The notes: generated by a model not told the origin, from the sequence alone. Positions 18,187 to 26,932 are shown, numbered from the stretch's first letter. The stretch: DNA of 64,000 nucleotides from Streptomyces sp. NBC_01750 (GCF_035918095.1 NZ_CP109137.1:4714001-4778000); one strand, 5' to 3'. Made by a program: numbers and translations.

Positions 18187-19095
18187 TCAGTTGCGGACGA
18201 GTTCGGCCGGTGGAGCGTCGGTGGCCGGTGCATGAGTGACGAGCCGTGCACCCTCGATGTCCACATCGGGCAGCACCCGGTCGATCCACCGGGGCAGCCG
18301 CCAGGCGCTGCGGCCGAGCAGGGCGAGCAGAGCGGGTATGACGGCCATCCGGACGACGAACGCGTCCAGGGCCACTCCGACCGCCAGGGCGAAGCCCATC
18401 ATCTTGATCATGGGGTCGGTCGACGGGACGAACCCCGCGAACACGCTGATCATGATGATCGCGGCGGCGGTCACGACCCGGGCGCCATGGCCGACGCCGG
18501 CGACGACGGCCTGAGTGGGCGGGGCCCCGTGGACGAACTCCTCGCGGACCCGGGTCGCGAGGAAGACCTGGTAGTCCATGGCGAGACCGAAGAGGACCCC
18601 GACCAGGAAGACCGGCATCACGCTGACGATGGGTCCAGTCGTCTGAACCCCGAGCGCAGCGCTCAGCCAGCCCCACTGGAAGACCGCGACGACGGATCCG
18701 AAGGTGGCCCCGCGGGTGAGCAGAAAGCCCAGGGCCGCTTTGAGGGGGACCAGGATCGAGCGGAAAGCGAGAACGAGCAGGAGAAACGCGAGGCCGACGA
18801 TCAGCGCGAGATAGGGGACGAGCGCCTTGCCGAGCTTGGTCGACATGTCGAGGTTGATGGCCGTACGGCCGGTGACGGAGACCGTGGCCCCCGCAGGGGG
18901 CGACAGGTCGCGGATGGCGGAGACGAGCCTGCCGGTGGCCGTGCTGTCCGGGGCGCTGCTGGGGATCACGGTCAGCAGGACGGTGAGCGGTCGACGGGTG
19001 ACCAGACGGGCCCAGCGATGGCCGCGAGCGCCCGCTGTGGCAGTTCCACCGATACGTTGCGGACCGGCTCGGACTGCTCGAATCGCTTTGAACTC
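18187..19095 (-). pseudogene. MMPL-family transporter, C-terminal fragment
   Basis: About 300 residues remain of a protein normally near 700. They cover the end of a porter loop (LTVIPSSAPDSTATGRLVSAI, GRTAINLDMSTKLGKALP-like) and the last block of transmembrane helices, with the diagnostic GLAMDYQVFLATRVREEF and VFAGFVPSTDPMIKMMGFALA. The N-terminal helices and first porter domain are gone. The open frame continues upstream into tRNA-scar sequence that is unrelated. The missing half and no valid start mark it as non-functional. The break is 100-200 bp from the first tRNA-Gly scar. Confidence 0.85.
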
Positions 19096-19202
19096 CGTAC
19101 TCAGGCAGGGCGGCGAGGTTGTGCCCTGCCAGTGCTCCGTCACAGGGCCGGGAGGGTGCGAACGGCCATTCGCTGGGCGGTGAGTCGGCCTGTACGACAA
19201 AG

Positions 19203-19279
19203 AAGCCCCGGGCCGCCGGCCCGGGGCTTTTGCGCGGAGCGGGTGACGGGAATCGAACCCGCGCTCCGAGCTTGGGAAT
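19203..19279 (-). repeat. tRNA-Gly 3' fragment + terminator, scar A
   Basis: On the minus strand it reads as the 3' part of a tRNA-Gly(UCC-type) gene: anticodon-stem remnant TTCCCAAGCTC, T-arm GCGGGTTCGATTCCCGT and acceptor CACCCGCTC. A 12-bp-arm hairpin (19203-19229) follows, like a tRNA terminator. The D-arm, 5' acceptor strand and encoded CCA (CCG here) are missing. This is the first of five copies in the window and lies next to the broken MmpL gene. Confidence 0.8.
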
Positions 19280-19778
19280 CACCGGCGTTTTGGCGTCACT
19301 TGAGGTCTGAGGTGCGTGAATGGTTGGTCTGGCCCTCATGGGTGCGCTTGCCAGGTGGCCCGTGCCAGAGGTGTCGTGCAGGACGCATCCAGGCGGCGGC
19401 CCGGGTGTGAACGGAACGGTTGTGTGATCAAGCTGCCGCTGTCTGGACCGACGCAGGCCGGCCTCTTCGTACCCAAGTAATTGGAATGAGGTTCGGAGAC
19501 CGGTCGGCGCCCTCTGAGCTGCGGCGATGGCCCCTGAAAGTCCGTAGTGTTCGGACCGGCTCTCCCGAGGCCGCCGAATGCTTCGCCTTCGCTCGCAAGC
19601 CCGGTGAGCGCTTGCACTCATTGCGAGACAAGGATCGCAGATCCATTCCCTGCATGTTCTCGAGGGATGGCGCGCGCACGTTTACTCTGACCGATGGGCG
19701 GACACGCTCACGAGCAGCCGCTACGCTCAGCCTGGCCAGCTGTCCCGGACAGGGGTGGATCGCTGCCAAGGGGGGCAA
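19280..19778. other. Gap between scar A and sulfatase operon
   Basis: No coding-like frame is convincing. It probably contains the promoter of the three-gene operon that starts at 19779, and the edge of the first integrated segment. Confidence 0.4.
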
Positions 19779-20645
19779 ATGTCGGAGTACGACGGGGCCC
19801 ATTCGCTTCTGATTGTCACGCTGGACAGTTGCAGGTACGACAGTGCATTGCATGCCGATACTCCATTTCTTGATGCCCTGGCCGTCCTCGAACCGGCACT
19901 TGCGCATGCAACCTTCACCCTGCCCGCGCATACGGCTATGTTCTCGGGTTACTTTCCGCTGGCGGACCGTGTGCGCGGTCTTGAGTCACCCATCGCGCTA
20001 CGGAAATTACCAACGGCTCGGAGACCTGGTCTGTTGAAGAGCCGCGGACGTGGCTTCTCGGCGGGCGTGAACATGATCGACGGCCTCCGCCGGCGTGGCT
20101 ATCGTACGGTTGGCGCGGGCGGCGTGCGCTGGTTCACAGGCCCTCAGTTACGTGAGGGATTTGATGAGTTCCTCTACTGGGGGCCCACCTATTGTCCGGA
20201 TGATGTCGACCTGCCGGCCTGGGAAGCGCCGCATTTTGCTCTCTCTCATCCGCAGGAAATCGCGGCGGTCCTGCCCGGACAGCCGGAGCCATGGCTTCTC
20301 TTTGTCAATGCGGCGGAGACGCACGCCCCATACTCGGCTCCTGATTCGATTCTGCGGCAGCAGCGCCTCTATGCGCATGCCAGAAACGCCAAGGAACCGA
20401 TTCGGCAGGACACTCGGTTCGAGCGGCTCATGGCCCAACTGTCGGAGTGTCAGGTGGACGCTGTAGCCCTCGTGGATGCCAAGCTGCGCGTTCTGTTCGG
20501 GCTGCTTCCGGGTCCGTTCGACTTCATAGTCACCGCCGACCACGGAGAGTCCTTCGGGGAGCAGGGGCTCTGGGGACACGTGCACTCTGCTCCCGAAGTA
20601 TTCAGTGTTCCTTTGTGGCAGGGCCGATACAGTGGGACGAAATGA
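19779..20645 (+). CDS. Sulfatase-like (alkaline phosphatase fold) hydrolase
   Basis: The 288-residue protein has the metal-binding start LLIVTLDSCRYD, a nucleophile region ATFTLPAHTAMFSGYFP in the place of the sulfatase C/S-x-P-x-R signature, and the late metal motif TADHGESFGEQGLWGHVH. It therefore belongs to the alkaline-phosphatase superfamily but carries no Cys or Ser for formylglycine; Thr may be the nucleophile, as in phosphonoacetate hydrolase or phosphopentomutase-like enzymes. No signal peptide is seen, so it is probably cytoplasmic. The stop overlaps the next ATG by 4 bp. Lower GC bias than flanks. Confidence 0.82.
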   Translation: MSEYDGAHSLLIVTLDSCRYDSALHADTPFLDALAVLEPALAHATFTLPAHTAMFSGYFPLADRVRGLESPIALRKLPTARRPGLLKSRGRGFSAGVNMIDGLRRRGYRTVGAGGVRWFTGPQLREGFDEFLYWGPTYCPDDVDLPAWEAPHFALSHPQEIAAVLPGQPEPWLLFVNAAETHAPYSAPDSILRQQRLYAHARNAKEPIRQDTRFERLMAQLSECQVDAVALVDAKLRVLFGLLPGPFDFIVTADHGESFGEQGLWGHVHSAPEVFSVPLWQGRYSGTK

Positions 20646-21229
20646 GCGAAATTGCCATCTCCTCGCTCCTTGCTGTCGTCACCGGCATTGCATCGTCGTA
20701 CCTGTTCTGGATCTGGCTCACCAAGGGCCTGGCGCCGAAGGTTGTCTGGTCCTCGGCCATAAGTAAAGCGCGGCTCCCTGGAGGGCCGGTTAAATACCGG
20801 GTGAAGATCATGAATACGGGCCGTCGCGCTGCCGTGGATTTCAGTGCGGTATGCATGTTGAAATTGCCCGATGCGGGTTCCAACGGGAATACCAAACTGG
20901 CCACCCTCAGAACGCTGGATGTTCCACTGCCGAGACTGGCTCCCGGAAGATCTCGCGTGATCACCATCAAAACCGATGGTATCGATCCGCTCCAGGTGCG
21001 CGGCCTGCCCGACGCTGTCCGCGAGTGTCTGAACCAGGATCCGCCGATCCCTCTCGAGCAACTGCTGGCCCGATTTCCAGGTGCCCATCTCGTGCTGCAT
21101 CTTTCGGCGTACGACGAGAAATCCGGTACCCGGTGTCACTTCACCTCACAGGACTACACGACGCGATCCATCACGGACCGGCCGTTTTCGAGTGACAGTG
21201 TCGACATACAAAGCCGGGGGCTGACCTAG
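20642..21229 (+). CDS. Single-pass membrane protein, unknown family
   Basis: This 195-residue protein has one N-terminal transmembrane helix (residues 3-27, ISSLLAVVTGIASSYLFWIWL). A soluble beta-rich domain follows (VKYRVKIMNTGRRAAVDFSAVCMLKL, LAPGRSRVITIKTDGI), suggestive of an immunoglobulin-like sandwich. No family is recognised. The start overlaps the sulfatase stop (ATGA) and its stop TAG overlaps the GTG of the third gene, so the three proteins are probably made together. It may hold the sulfatase-like protein at the membrane; that is inference. Confidence 0.75.
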   Translation: MSEIAISSLLAVVTGIASSYLFWIWLTKGLAPKVVWSSAISKARLPGGPVKYRVKIMNTGRRAAVDFSAVCMLKLPDAGSNGNTKLATLRTLDVPLPRLAPGRSRVITIKTDGIDPLQVRGLPDAVRECLNQDPPIPLEQLLARFPGAHLVLHLSAYDEKSGTRCHFTSQDYTTRSITDRPFSSDSVDIQSRGLT

Positions 21230-21960
21230 TGGAGCGTAGCGATCTCGAGATGATCGGGCAGTGCCTGAAAGGCCTGGCCGCGGCTTTGGGGTCAGGCAGC
21301 GGCGTCACTCACGTCATGGTGCCGGTCGAATCTCCGCCCATCCGTTCCGGGGACGACATCCTCGCGCCGGACGTCGTAGCCGAGGTGGCGGCCGGCGAGG
21401 ATGGTGACATCGTCGTGGTGGCGTCAAAGGTCGTCTCCCTGGAGCAGCGGCGGGTTGTGCGGTTGGCTGCGGCGCCCGATATCGGGACCGCAGCACGGCG
21501 CGAAGAACTCCGTGCGACCTTGTGCGCGGAGTTTCCTGACGCCGGTGTGCGGGACGTCGTCATGCTGGATCGCGGAGCGGCGGATTCTGAGTACATCCTC
21601 GGGCCGACCGATCCCAACCGTGCCGCAAGCGAGCTCGCCGCGAGGCTGTCCGAGAGGGTCGGCATCCGTGTCGATGTGGTGATCAGTGACAGCGCGGCAG
21701 GTGTCTCCAAGGGGGAGGCACTCATAGGCTGCCCGACATTCCTTGCCACACCCATCGGAGCCACAGCCGGTCTTTCCTTGTTGCATGCCCAACGCTGTGC
21801 GTCCGGGGCGGAGATCGTTCGCAACGCTCGCCCCCGACACCCTTTCACGATCGTCCGACCGGAGTCGCTGAGAAGCCGTCGCAGGGCGCGCATCGGTGAA
21901 TTCCGGTACGGGGGATTCCTCGATGCCGCGCGGGAGAGCCGGTTTCTTCTCGACGGATGA
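21229..21960 (+). CDS. F420-0:gamma-glutamyl ligase (CofE)-like protein
   Basis: The 243-residue protein resembles the CofE/FbiB-N ligase family: HVMVPVESPPIRSGDDIL, DGDIVVVASKVVSLEQRR (the conserved VVxxKxVS segment), VVMLDRGAADSEYILGP and VDVVISDSAAGVSKGEALIGC. The usual GxxGxxPL-type and full metal-ligand pattern is only partly kept, so it may be an amide ligase for another substrate rather than for F420. It overlaps the upstream membrane-protein gene by one base. F420 synthesis genes are otherwise absent here. Confidence 0.75.
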   Translation: MERSDLEMIGQCLKGLAAALGSGSGVTHVMVPVESPPIRSGDDILAPDVVAEVAAGEDGDIVVVASKVVSLEQRRVVRLAAAPDIGTAARREELRATLCAEFPDAGVRDVVMLDRGAADSEYILGPTDPNRAASELAARLSERVGIRVDVVISDSAAGVSKGEALIGCPTFLATPIGATAGLSLLHAQRCASGAEIVRNARPRHPFTIVRPESLRSRRRARIGEFRYGGFLDAARESRFLLDG

Positions 21961-22163
21961 TGAACGGGGCAGGCCGGACTGAAAGGGCTTCTGCAGGTCA
22001 GAAGTTGCTGCGCCTGCTCAGACTGCGTGTGGGTCGCGGCGAGAAGAGCTCGCTGCTCGAGCAGGATCTCCTGGTGGGAGGCGTGGACCAGTGGGCCGAT
22101 GGCACCGACCTCCTCAACCACCACCCCAGCGCCATTCGCGCGGCAACGCACGCGCTCGGATGA
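21957..22163 (+). CDS. Possible small coupled ORF
   Basis: The 68-residue frame begins with an ATG overlapping the stop of the CofE-like gene and reads QKLLRLLRLRVGRGEKSSLL followed by LEQDLLVGGVDQWADG, which has plausible helix content. It is not recognised. Coupling favours a gene, but length and position against a convergent gene leave it doubtful. Confidence 0.3.
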   Translation: MMNGAGRTERASAGQKLLRLLRLRVGRGEKSSLLEQDLLVGGVDQWADGTDLLNHHPSAIRAATHALG

Positions 22164-22168
22164 CCGGC

Positions 22169-23284
22169 TCAGGTCCCGACCCGAGTCGGCGGTCCCTGAG
22201 ATGAGATGCGCCAGAGCGGGGATGCGTACTGCTCTGGACGGCTGTTGATCAGGAGAGCTCTCAGGTCCTGGCGCTGTTTGCCGTTGAGGCCGAGGGCCTC
22301 GGTGATGCGGCGGAATGTGGTGTGGGTGATGCCGCGGGTGCGTGCTTCGGCCTCAAACCGGTCGAGTTGGCTGAGCGCGGCGTCAGGGTCGAGCTTCTGT
22401 TCTTGCTGGGTTCCGAGCCAAGTGGCTTTGTTGCGCTCGTAGTCGATCTCCGAGTAGCCGCAGATTTCGCGGCTGTGCTGCTCGGCTTCGTCGAGGGTTT
22501 CGGTCTCGCGGATGGCTCGGGCGAGCTGGTTGCGGTTGAGGGCGTCGTCCAGGTCGGCTTCGTGAACGGTGGGGCCCTCGTCGGTGAGCGGGACCGGCAG
22601 GCCGGCGTCCCTGACTTCGCACAGGCCGCGGACTCCTCGGGCGGTGGCCGCGAGCATGGCCGTGGCTTCGGACGGGTGCCATTCCAGAACAGAACTGACC
22701 GGCTCGACGTGCTCGGCCGTGAGTGTCTGGACGGATGGTCCCATGCGGTCGCGCAGGTCGTCGGCCGATAGCTCTCCGTCCAGGCCGGGACCGGCGACCA
22801 GGAGCCTTACGGGGGCGTTGACTTGGCAGCATGCTGCGAGCGTGAGGGCGTCGGCGAGCGGGCTGAGAAGGGTTGGTTCGTCCCCCTTGGCGAGGATGTC
22901 GCCTCCGACGTCCAGGAGATCGATGGACTCGGGGGCCAGGTGCTCGGTGAGTTCTTCGAGCTGGCGGATGATGCCCTCGGCACCGTGGTGCGGGTCGATC
23001 AGCGCGAAGGTGTGCGGGAGCTCGGCAGCGAGCCGGGGGAGTGTGGACCCTGCGGGGGCTACCGGCTTCGCGTCGGCGGGGACAGCCTGAACGCTTCTGG
23101 TGAGTGGGCGGAGACCGGTGAAGTTGGCCGGCCCCCGTGGGCCCGGTACAGGATCGATCAAGAGGCGGTCCCACGCGTACGTGAGGATCACCGCCGGACT
23201 CCGGCCGCCGTAGAGGACGGCATCGAGCATTGCGGCGGCGACTGCGTCGCCTCCTCCTCCTGCTGCCACGATCAGGCGCGTCAC
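22169..23284 (-). CDS. DUF1152 domain-containing protein
   Basis: This protein of about 371 residues matches DUF1152: the glycine-rich N-terminal VAAGGGGDAVAAAMLDAVLY, LIDPHHGAEGIIRQLEEL, LLDVGGDILAKGDEPTLLSPLADALTLA and a late region with SEIDYERNKATWL. The Gly-rich loop and DVGGD motif suggest nucleotide or phosphate binding, but no member has an established function. GTG 23284 is preferred on family grounds although the Shine-Dalgarno is poorly spaced; ATG 23317 or 23326 is possible. Its 5' end overlaps the end of the small membrane protein gene. Confidence 0.8.
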   Translation of the reverse strand: MTRLIVAAGGGGDAVAAAMLDAVLYGGRSPAVILTYAWDRLLIDPVPGPRGPANFTGLRPLTRSVQAVPADAKPVAPAGSTLPRLAAELPHTFALIDPHHGAEGIIRQLEELTEHLAPESIDLLDVGGDILAKGDEPTLLSPLADALTLAACCQVNAPVRLLVAGPGLDGELSADDLRDRMGPSVQTLTAEHVEPVSSVLEWHPSEATAMLAATARGVRGLCEVRDAGLPVPLTDEGPTVHEADLDDALNRNQLARAIRETETLDEAEQHSREICGYSEIDYERNKATWLGTQQEQKLDPDAALSQLDRFEAEARTRGITHTTFRRITEALGLNGKQRQDLRALLINSRPEQYASPLWRISSQGPPTRVGT

Positions 23285-23580
23285 CTTCCCACCGTACGGG
23301 CTGCAGGGCCGACCCATCTCGCCCACAATGTCCGCACCGCAGGCGGTAACCCAGTTTGTGCCCGTAGTGCGCAGAAATATGCCTCACGGCGTTCTCGCCG
23401 ACAAGCCTCCTGATTTTCGGCCGCATGGGCTCGGGCGACCATGTGCTCAGCGTGCTTCCGGCCCTGGGCTCCGGCTGGCCACGTGAAGATCACGCCTACG
23501 ATGCCGATGATGCCTGTGACCGCGGAACCCACCCGTTCCCAATCCGTCGCATTGTTGTCAGGCGTTTCGGAGCCGTCCAT
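23281..23580 (-). CDS. Short membrane protein, probably truncated
   Basis: The 99-residue protein has one transmembrane helix (about 20-36, VTGIIGIVGVIFTWPAG) followed by a charged helix (GRKHAEHMVARAHAAENQEACRRERREAYFCALRAQ). Similar Streptomyces proteins on mobile islands continue beyond the RREAYFAALR segment with a longer cytoplasmic domain. Here the frame ends in proline/arginine-rich sequence and runs into the DUF1152 start, so the C-terminus is probably lost. Function unknown. Confidence 0.55.
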   Translation of the reverse strand: MDGSETPDNNATDWERVGSAVTGIIGIVGVIFTWPAGAQGRKHAEHMVARAHAAENQEACRRERREAYFCALRAQTGLPPAVRTLWARWVGPAARTVGR

Positions 23581-23695
23581 CAATCTGAGGGTCGGGATGC
23601 GCTGTCAAGCCTGCGAATGCGCTCGTCCGCCCTTGGCGATGAGGCATCTGGCACAGATCTGGTGCGCGACGCCTGAACCGGTCTGGACAGCAAAG

Positions 23696-23771
23696 AAGCC
23701 CCCGGCCGCCGGCCTGGGGCTTTCCTGTGGAGCGGGTGACGGGATCGAACCCGTTTTCTCTGAGCTTGGGA
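23696..23771 (-). repeat. tRNA-Gly 3' fragment + terminator, scar B
   Basis: Same arrangement as scar A, with encoded CCA (CGCTCCA) kept and the hairpin at 23696-23722. The T-arm has decayed: one base is lost in the loop and the stem reads AAAACGGG instead of GCGCGGG. GTCTGGACAGCAAAG precedes the hairpin, a flank shared with scar E (GTCTGGACAATAGG). Confidence 0.8.
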
Positions 23772-24049
23772 GTTACCGTGCTTCTGTGACCGGGTATGGC
23801 TCCTGGCCAGGCTCAATGGGCACTGGATCCAACCTGGCTGCGTGGCCCAGCACCAGCCATTGGCCGTGGTTCTCCGCCTCGGCGGGCACGCATCGAGCAC
23901 GGCCGGTGGCCACTGCTTGAGGAGTTCGATCAGTCTGCCCTGACGTCCGTTCGGGCCCGTGTTCGATTCCAGGTGGGTCGGAACCACACAGGGGACCCCT
24001 TGGCCAGGGACGGCATAACATGGCAAACCTGCATGAAAGGGTCACTGTC

Positions 24050-24187
24050 ATGCCCCGAGCGATCTGGCGCGACGCCATCAGCTCCGGCCTGGTCACCATC
24101 CCCGTGCCAGGTCGTCGCAGCCGCCGAATCCCACGACATCACCCTGCACCGCGTCCACGCCAAGTACGGGGCTGTGCGACGAAAGGA
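24050..24187 (+). pseudogene. Remnant of a second ku gene
   Basis: The ATG at 24050 begins MPRAIWRDAISSGLVTIPV, matching the intact Ku of this window at most positions. After a one-base frame change the adjacent frame continues VAAAESHDITLHRVHAKYG, the next conserved Ku segment (TENRSISFHQYHLEDEG in the intact copy). Everything beyond residue 45 is missing and the enoyl-CoA hydratase gene follows at once. It is therefore a frameshifted, truncated paralogue. Confidence 0.85.
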
Positions 24188-24195
24188 AGACCGGG

Positions 24196-25035
24196 ATGAC
24201 CGCCTCGTACGAAACCATCAAGACCAGGCTGGACGGCAACGTCCTGTCCGCCACGTTCAACGCGCCGCCGATGAATCTCATCGGTCCCGAGGTCGTGCGG
24301 GACCTGGTCGCATTGCTCGAGGAACTGTCACAACGGACCGCCCCACGCGTGGTGATCTTCGACAGCGCGGACGCCGACTTCTTCTTCCCGCACGTCGACA
24401 TGACGAAAGTCCCCGAGTACACCGCTGAGGCCGCGAAGGCCGGAGGCCCCGGCGATGCCTCCCTGGGAATGCTGTTTCGCAAGCTGAGCCGGCTCCCTGC
24501 CGTCACCATCGCCAAGCTGCGCGGCCGCGCCCGGGGAGCGGGCAGTGAGTTTCTCCTTGCCTGCGACATGCGCTTCGCCTCCCGGCAGAACGCCATCCTG
24601 GGCCAGCCCGAAGTGGGAATCGGAGCTCCCCCCGGCGCGGGCGCGATTCAGCATCTCACCCGTCTGCTGGGCCGGGGCCGAGCACTCGAAGCCGTACTGA
24701 CGTCGTCGGACTTCGACGCAGACCTCGCCGAACGCTACGGATGGGTCAACCGTGCGGTCCCTGACGCCGAACTGGACGAGTTCGTAGCAGGCATCGCCGC
24801 GCGCATGAGCGGCTTCCCCCGCGATGCGCTGATCGCAGCCAAGTCGGCCGTCAACGCCATCAGCCTGCCGACTCCTGCCGAAGTACGCGCGGACGCCGCG
24901 CTGTTCCAGCAACTCGTCCGAGGCGAGGGAGTACAGCAGCGCACGGCTGAGCTGTTCAAGCAGGGCTTCCAGACCCGTGGTGCCACCGAACTGGGCCTCG
25001 GAGCCGTCTTGGGCGACTTGAAGGCCGTCGACTGA
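24196..25035 (+). CDS. Enoyl-CoA hydratase/isomerase family protein
   Basis: The 279-residue crotonase-fold enzyme has the first oxyanion segment FNAPPMNLIGPEVVRDL, second strand VVIFDSADADFFFPHVDM and the core LRGRARGAGSEFLLACDMRFAS (G-A-G-S-E), where the Glu is in a position used for catalysis by many hydratases. PEVGIGAPPGAGAIQHLTRLLGRGRALE and a C-terminal helical part complete a full-length protein. The specific substrate is unknown. GGAAGACCGGG lies just upstream. It is unrelated to the shorter hydratase at 12016. Confidence 0.9.
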   Translation: MTASYETIKTRLDGNVLSATFNAPPMNLIGPEVVRDLVALLEELSQRTAPRVVIFDSADADFFFPHVDMTKVPEYTAEAAKAGGPGDASLGMLFRKLSRLPAVTIAKLRGRARGAGSEFLLACDMRFASRQNAILGQPEVGIGAPPGAGAIQHLTRLLGRGRALEAVLTSSDFDADLAERYGWVNRAVPDAELDEFVAGIAARMSGFPRDALIAAKSAVNAISLPTPAEVRADAALFQQLVRGEGVQQRTAELFKQGFQTRGATELGLGAVLGDLKAVD

Positions 25036-25311
25036 TGAAGAAGAACGCTGCGTCCATCGACGCCGGGCGGCAGCGCGCCATGCCGCCACATTGTCCCGAA
25101 GCGACTTGGCTGGGCGTTCGACCTGGGCTGCTATGCGTCTCACCTGCTGCGATGGCCCGCATGTGAGCGGTTGTCCGCCGCTGTACGGCGGCGTTGTCAC
25201 GCAGCTGGACACCCAACTGCCGCTCTTGGGAACGGCACGGCTCGACAGTCCCGCCAGGCAGGGTCCGGGACCCGAGTAGTCCAGAGAAGCAGCCAGTGAG
25301 TCGATGCTCCG

Positions 25312-25360
25312 GCTCGGAGCTCGGAGCTCGGAGCTCGGAGTTCGGAGCTCGGAGCTCGGA
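25312..25360 (+). repeat. Seven 7-bp tandem repeats (GCTCGGA)
   Basis: GCTCGGA is repeated seven times without gaps; the fifth copy is GTTCGGA. It lies in the 430-bp gap between the hydratase and DJ-1 genes, about 100 bp upstream of the latter. The rest of the gap shows no gene. Confidence 0.95.
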
Positions 25361-25464
25361 ATGCAAGGCGCTGGTAGGCATGCCACCGGCCGCTGATTGG
25401 CCCTCGCCCCGGAACGGCGCGCCAGGGAGACTGCAGAGCTGGCGCCGTACTTGAAGGAGTTGTG

Positions 25465-26073
25465 ATGCAGGTAGCAGTGGTCACCTTCGACGGGTTCAAC
25501 GAGCTCGACAGCTTCATCGCTTCCGCGCTGATCAACCGATGCCGTAAGGACGGCTTGGAAGCCTTCATTACGACGCCGACGCCGGTGGTCACGTCGATGA
25601 ACGGCGTCGAGGTGACAGGGCAGCGCCCGATGGAGTTCGTTGCCGAAGCCGAGGTCGTGCTGATCGGTAGTGGCGTGAAGGCGCGAGAAGTGGTCGCCGA
25701 CGACCGGCTGATTTCCAGGCTGCGGCTCGACCCTTCGCGACAGCTGATCGGTGCCCAGTGCTCCGGCGCGCTGGTGCTCGCCCGGCTGGGGTTGCTGGAC
25801 GGCATGCCGGCTTGCACGGACATGAAGACCCGGCCCTTTGCAGAAGCCTGCGGCGTCACCGTGCTGGACGCGCCGTTCCACGCCGAGGGGAACATCGCTA
25901 CGGCGGGCGGTTGCCTGGCGTCCCAGTACCTTGCCACGTGGGTGATCACCCGGATGCTCGGGGAGGATCCCGCGCGCGACGTCATCGGCTACGTGGCTCC
26001 GGTCGGCGAAAACCAGGAGACTGTCGAGCGCGCCATGCGTGCCGTCCACGCGGGTGAGGTTGCACTGCACTGA
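25465..26073 (+). CDS. DJ-1/PfpI family protein
   Basis: The 202-residue class I glutamine-amidotransferase-like protein contains VAVVTFDGFNELDSFIA (the N-terminal strand with acidic residue) and the nucleophile elbow LIGAQCSGALVLARLG with Cys99. PFHAEGNIATAGGCLASQYLATWV follows. Members include chaperones, proteases and isonitrile hydratase-like enzymes; here the activity is not determined. ATG 25465 fits AAGGAG at 5-bp spacing better than GTG 25462. Confidence 0.88.
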   Translation: MQVAVVTFDGFNELDSFIASALINRCRKDGLEAFITTPTPVVTSMNGVEVTGQRPMEFVAEAEVVLIGSGVKAREVVADDRLISRLRLDPSRQLIGAQCSGALVLARLGLLDGMPACTDMKTRPFAEACGVTVLDAPFHAEGNIATAGGCLASQYLATWVITRMLGEDPARDVIGYVAPVGENQETVERAMRAVHAGEVALH

Positions 26074-26202
26074 CCCCCCGCGATCAGCCTTTTTTCGACT
26101 ACGGTCACCGTGGTTGCTGTACTCCGCTGCTGTACCGCCATCGCGAGACCTGCACGGGAAACCGCTGGCGCGCGCCATGGCCGGAAGCGATCATGGCCAA
26201 TC

Positions 26203-26715
26203 GTGACTGTCGAGAACACCTTGGCCAAGGTGGACACCGACCTCGCGGCGGGTCGCCTTCCTCTGGCGCGGCAGCGTTTGCGTGGGCTGGTGTCCTCTTT
26301 CCCCGCAGACCTCTCCCTTCGCGTCAGGCTCGCGGACGTCTATGGCCTGTTCGGGGAGTCGGTGCAAGCCGGCCGCTGGAGCTACCTCGACGCCGGGCGC
26401 TCTCCCGAGGAGGTGGCGGCCTTCGAAGCCCGTTACCGACACCCGGTCGACCGTATGCGGGCACTGGCTTGGCGTGGCTCGGATGCGGCAGCGGAGACTC
26501 CCTTCGCTCGTGCGCAACTGGCTGCGATGCGCCTCGCCGCATCGCAGTCAGCGGGGAAATCGATGGACTGGGACCAGGTGGGCTCCGGGGCTGACGAACC
26601 CACCGAGCCGGGATCCGTCCATGACGTGCTCTTCGGACTGGGATGCATGGTGGGCTTGATCGTCTGCCTCGCGCTCATGGGCATCGGCATCAGCACCGTG
26701 ATCAGCTGGTTGTGA
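26203..26715 (+). CDS. DUF6584-like protein with C-terminal TM helix
   Basis: This 170-residue protein has a helical N-terminal part resembling TPR-like DUF6584 proteins of Streptomyces (LAKVDTDLAAGRLPLARQRL, RVRLADVYGLFGESVQAGRWSYLDAG, SPEEVAAFEARY). A linker and one C-terminal transmembrane helix (about 148-168) follow. GTG 26203 matches the family start (VTVENTLAKVD). Function is unknown. A hairpin 88 bp downstream should end the transcript. Confidence 0.8.
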   Translation: MTVENTLAKVDTDLAAGRLPLARQRLRGLVSSFPADLSLRVRLADVYGLFGESVQAGRWSYLDAGRSPEEVAAFEARYRHPVDRMRALAWRGSDAAAETPFARAQLAAMRLAASQSAGKSMDWDQVGSGADEPTEPGSVHDVLFGLGCMVGLIVCLALMGIGISTVISWL

Positions 26716-26802
26716 ACACCGCCGGGTGACTGGCTGCTCAAGAGGCGACCCGGCCGTGAGTGACCGCCATCGACATCCTCACGGTCAGATCCGGATGTCA
26801 AT

Positions 26803-26835
26803 GACCCCCAGCCTTGATCGACTGGGGTCTTTTCG
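26803..26835 (+). terminator. Rho-independent terminator
   Basis: GACCCCCAG pairs with CTGGGGTC across a 9-base loop, followed by TTTTCG. It lies downstream of the DUF6584-like gene and is of the classical type with a T-run. Confidence 0.8.
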
Positions 26836-26932
26836 CTGGTGCCCCGGCAGCGGCCGTCGTCGTGCCCACGCTTGATGCCTCCTGATGTTCGGAGTCAAGC
26901 CGACGTGCCGTCGAGGTCACTGCATCGCCCCG

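Noticed and set aside
18181..19410. 409-residue plus-strand ORF
   Set aside because: Asp/Glu/Gly/Arg-rich antisense shadow of the MmpL remnant; no motifs.
23920..24000. tRNA-like GTTCGATTC motif near 23960
   Set aside because: Flanking bases do not form a T-stem and no other arms can be drawn.
25310..25365. CRISPR-like array
   Set aside because: Repeats are only 7 bp with no spacers; simple tandem repeat. No cas genes exist in the window.
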